Positions 6,897 to 7,674 of a DNA stretch of 7,674 nt are shown piece by piece. The notes below the pieces were generated by a model that ran no database searches, was not told the DNA's origin, and worked only from the letters and a program-made list of their open reading frames with translations. Source of the stretch: an uncultured Bacteroidales bacterium (lineage in GTDB: Bacteria; Bacteroidota; Bacteroidia; Bacteroidales; Bacteroidaceae). How positions within the stretch are numbered: the first letter of the stretch is position 1; each line of letters starts with the position of its first letter. Location: NCBI GenBank assembly GCA_945837185.1, contig CAMAMZ010000098.1, positions 1-7,674 of the forward strand. Direction: 5' to 3'. The translations under genes were made by a program, and so were the position numbers.

Positions 6897-7649
6897 CGCT
6901 TTCCGCAACCGTATGGCCAACTGCAATAGGGAAGGCAACAGGATGAAGAGACTAAACAACAGGGCCAACCACACATTGCGCTCATTGCCTTGGAACAAAT
7001 CGAGCAACTTGGCTTCATGGGCGTTGGGCAATAGGTGGAACAGCAAATAGGCTACTGTGTTATTCACCCAATGGAGCACCATGCCGGGCAGAATGCTCTC
7101 CGTGCGATAATACATCCAGCCCAACACAATTCCTATCAACAAGGCATGCACAAACTGTGCCCAGTTGGCATGAACAGCACCAAACAACACAGCGGAAAAG
7201 AGAATGGCAAACCAATGATTGACGTGTGGGAAACGTTGCAACAGGCATCGCAAAATGGCACCTCGAAACACCACTTCCTCTACCAAGGGTACCAATACGC
7301 CTATGGCGGGATAGGCCAAGGGTTCGGACAGCATGGTGGTGAACAGTTGTTCCATTGCTTTGGGCATCTCGAAGCCTAACTGTTCCTGCAACCATTCGGA
7401 AGGAATGATGGAGCCCAACGAGAAAAGTGCCACCCATATCAGCACGCCCCATTGCCTGCTTCGTAAATAGGCTGGCGACAAACGAACCCATTTGCGCCAT
7501 ATAAAAAGGGCTGTCACCAAAACACTGCTCACAATAGCGGAAACACACCCCTGCCCTAAGGGCAACGACACGAGTACTTGGATCATCAAGAATACCACCA
7601 AATACCATGCCACATCCAATACGGTTCTAACTGAATCATTTAATTTCAT
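6891..7649 (-). CDS. CPBP family intramembrane glutamic endopeptidase (Abi/CAAX protease-like)
   Basis: A 252-aa polytopic inner-membrane protein with about seven or eight hydrophobic segments (roughly 13-30, 36-52, 68-83, 111-123, 146-162, 166-182, 186-206 and 226-247). It carries the three signatures of the CPBP/Rce1 fold: E124-E125-V-V-F-R129, F156-G-A-V-H160, and H193 with N196/N197 in LHWVNN. All catalytic Glu, His and Asn positions are present, so the protein is probably an active protease. Substrates are unknown for most bacterial members; some confer bacteriocin self-immunity or cut membrane-anchored peptides, but no bacteriocin gene lies nearby. The ATG at 7647-7649 gives a short polar N-terminus before the first span. 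Only 25 nt of upstream sequence is in view; AAAGGA lies about 10 nt ahead of the start. It converges on the sigma-factor operon. Confidence 0.9.
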   Translation of the reverse strand: MKLNDSVRTVLDVAWYLVVFLMIQVLVSLPLGQGCVSAIVSSVLVTALFIWRKWVRLSPAYLRSRQWGVLIWVALFSLGSIIPSEWLQEQLGFEMPKAMEQLFTTMLSEPLAYPAIGVLVPLVEEVVFRGAILRCLLQRFPHVNHWFAILFSAVLFGAVHANWAQFVHALLIGIVLGWMYYRTESILPGMVLHWVNNTVAYLLFHLLPNAHEAKLLDLFQGNERNVWLALLFSLFILLPSLLQLAIRLRKAK

Positions 7650-7674
7650 ATATACATATTATCCTTTAGTTTCA

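Noticed and set aside
7035..7379. + strand open frame inside the CPBP gene
   Set aside because: It is Gln/His-rich with no motif, and it lies opposite an intact membrane protease.
1..7674. Mobile elements, CRISPR, tRNA/rRNA or riboswitch
   Set aside because: No spaced direct repeats, terminal inverted repeats, transposase-like products or RNA-gene folds were recognised by eye. Coding density leaves gaps of at most about 145 nt.

Overview
The window looks like an ordinary chromosomal housekeeping segment from a member of the Bacteroidales, probably Prevotella-like or Bacteroides-like. Three things point there. The starts lack strong Shine-Dalgarno sequences, and a TAnnTTTG-type -7 box lies upstream of the first gene. 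The topoisomerase I ends in repeated GRFGP motifs and has no zinc fingers. The small ECF sigma factor followed by a one-pass membrane protein is a type common in that order. This placement is from memory of protein families and was not tested by a search.

From left to right on the + strand there is a tight cluster. topA (DNA topoisomerase I) overlaps aroK (shikimate kinase) by an ATGA. aroK overlaps speA (biosynthetic arginine decarboxylase) by another ATGA. After a gap of 23 nt comes argB (acetylglutamate kinase, possibly succinylglutamate kinase). After a further 65 nt, containing a hairpin and a plausible ECF-type promoter, comes a two-gene unit. It holds an ECF sigma factor and a short single-pass membrane protein that overlaps it by 11 nt and is probably its anti-sigma or regulatory partner. 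The + strand block ends at a strong hairpin with a T-rich tail.

The last gene, on the - strand, converges on this block. It encodes a multi-pass CPBP-family (Abi/CAAX protease-like) membrane protein with its catalytic motifs intact. It has its own candidate terminator on the far side of the + strand one, so the two transcripts are predicted to overlap at their 3' ends.

Functionally, argB opens ornithine and arginine synthesis and speA drains arginine to agmatine for polyamines, so those two neighbours share a metabolic axis. aroK serves aromatic amino acid synthesis and topA controls supercoiling. Their link to the rest appears to be co-transcription only.

I saw no RNA gene, insertion sequence, CRISPR array or phage gene. 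I found no convincing previously undescribed system. The items most worth a second look are the sigma-factor promoter/hairpin, the non-canonical partner protein, the acyl-group question for ArgB, and the overlapping terminators.
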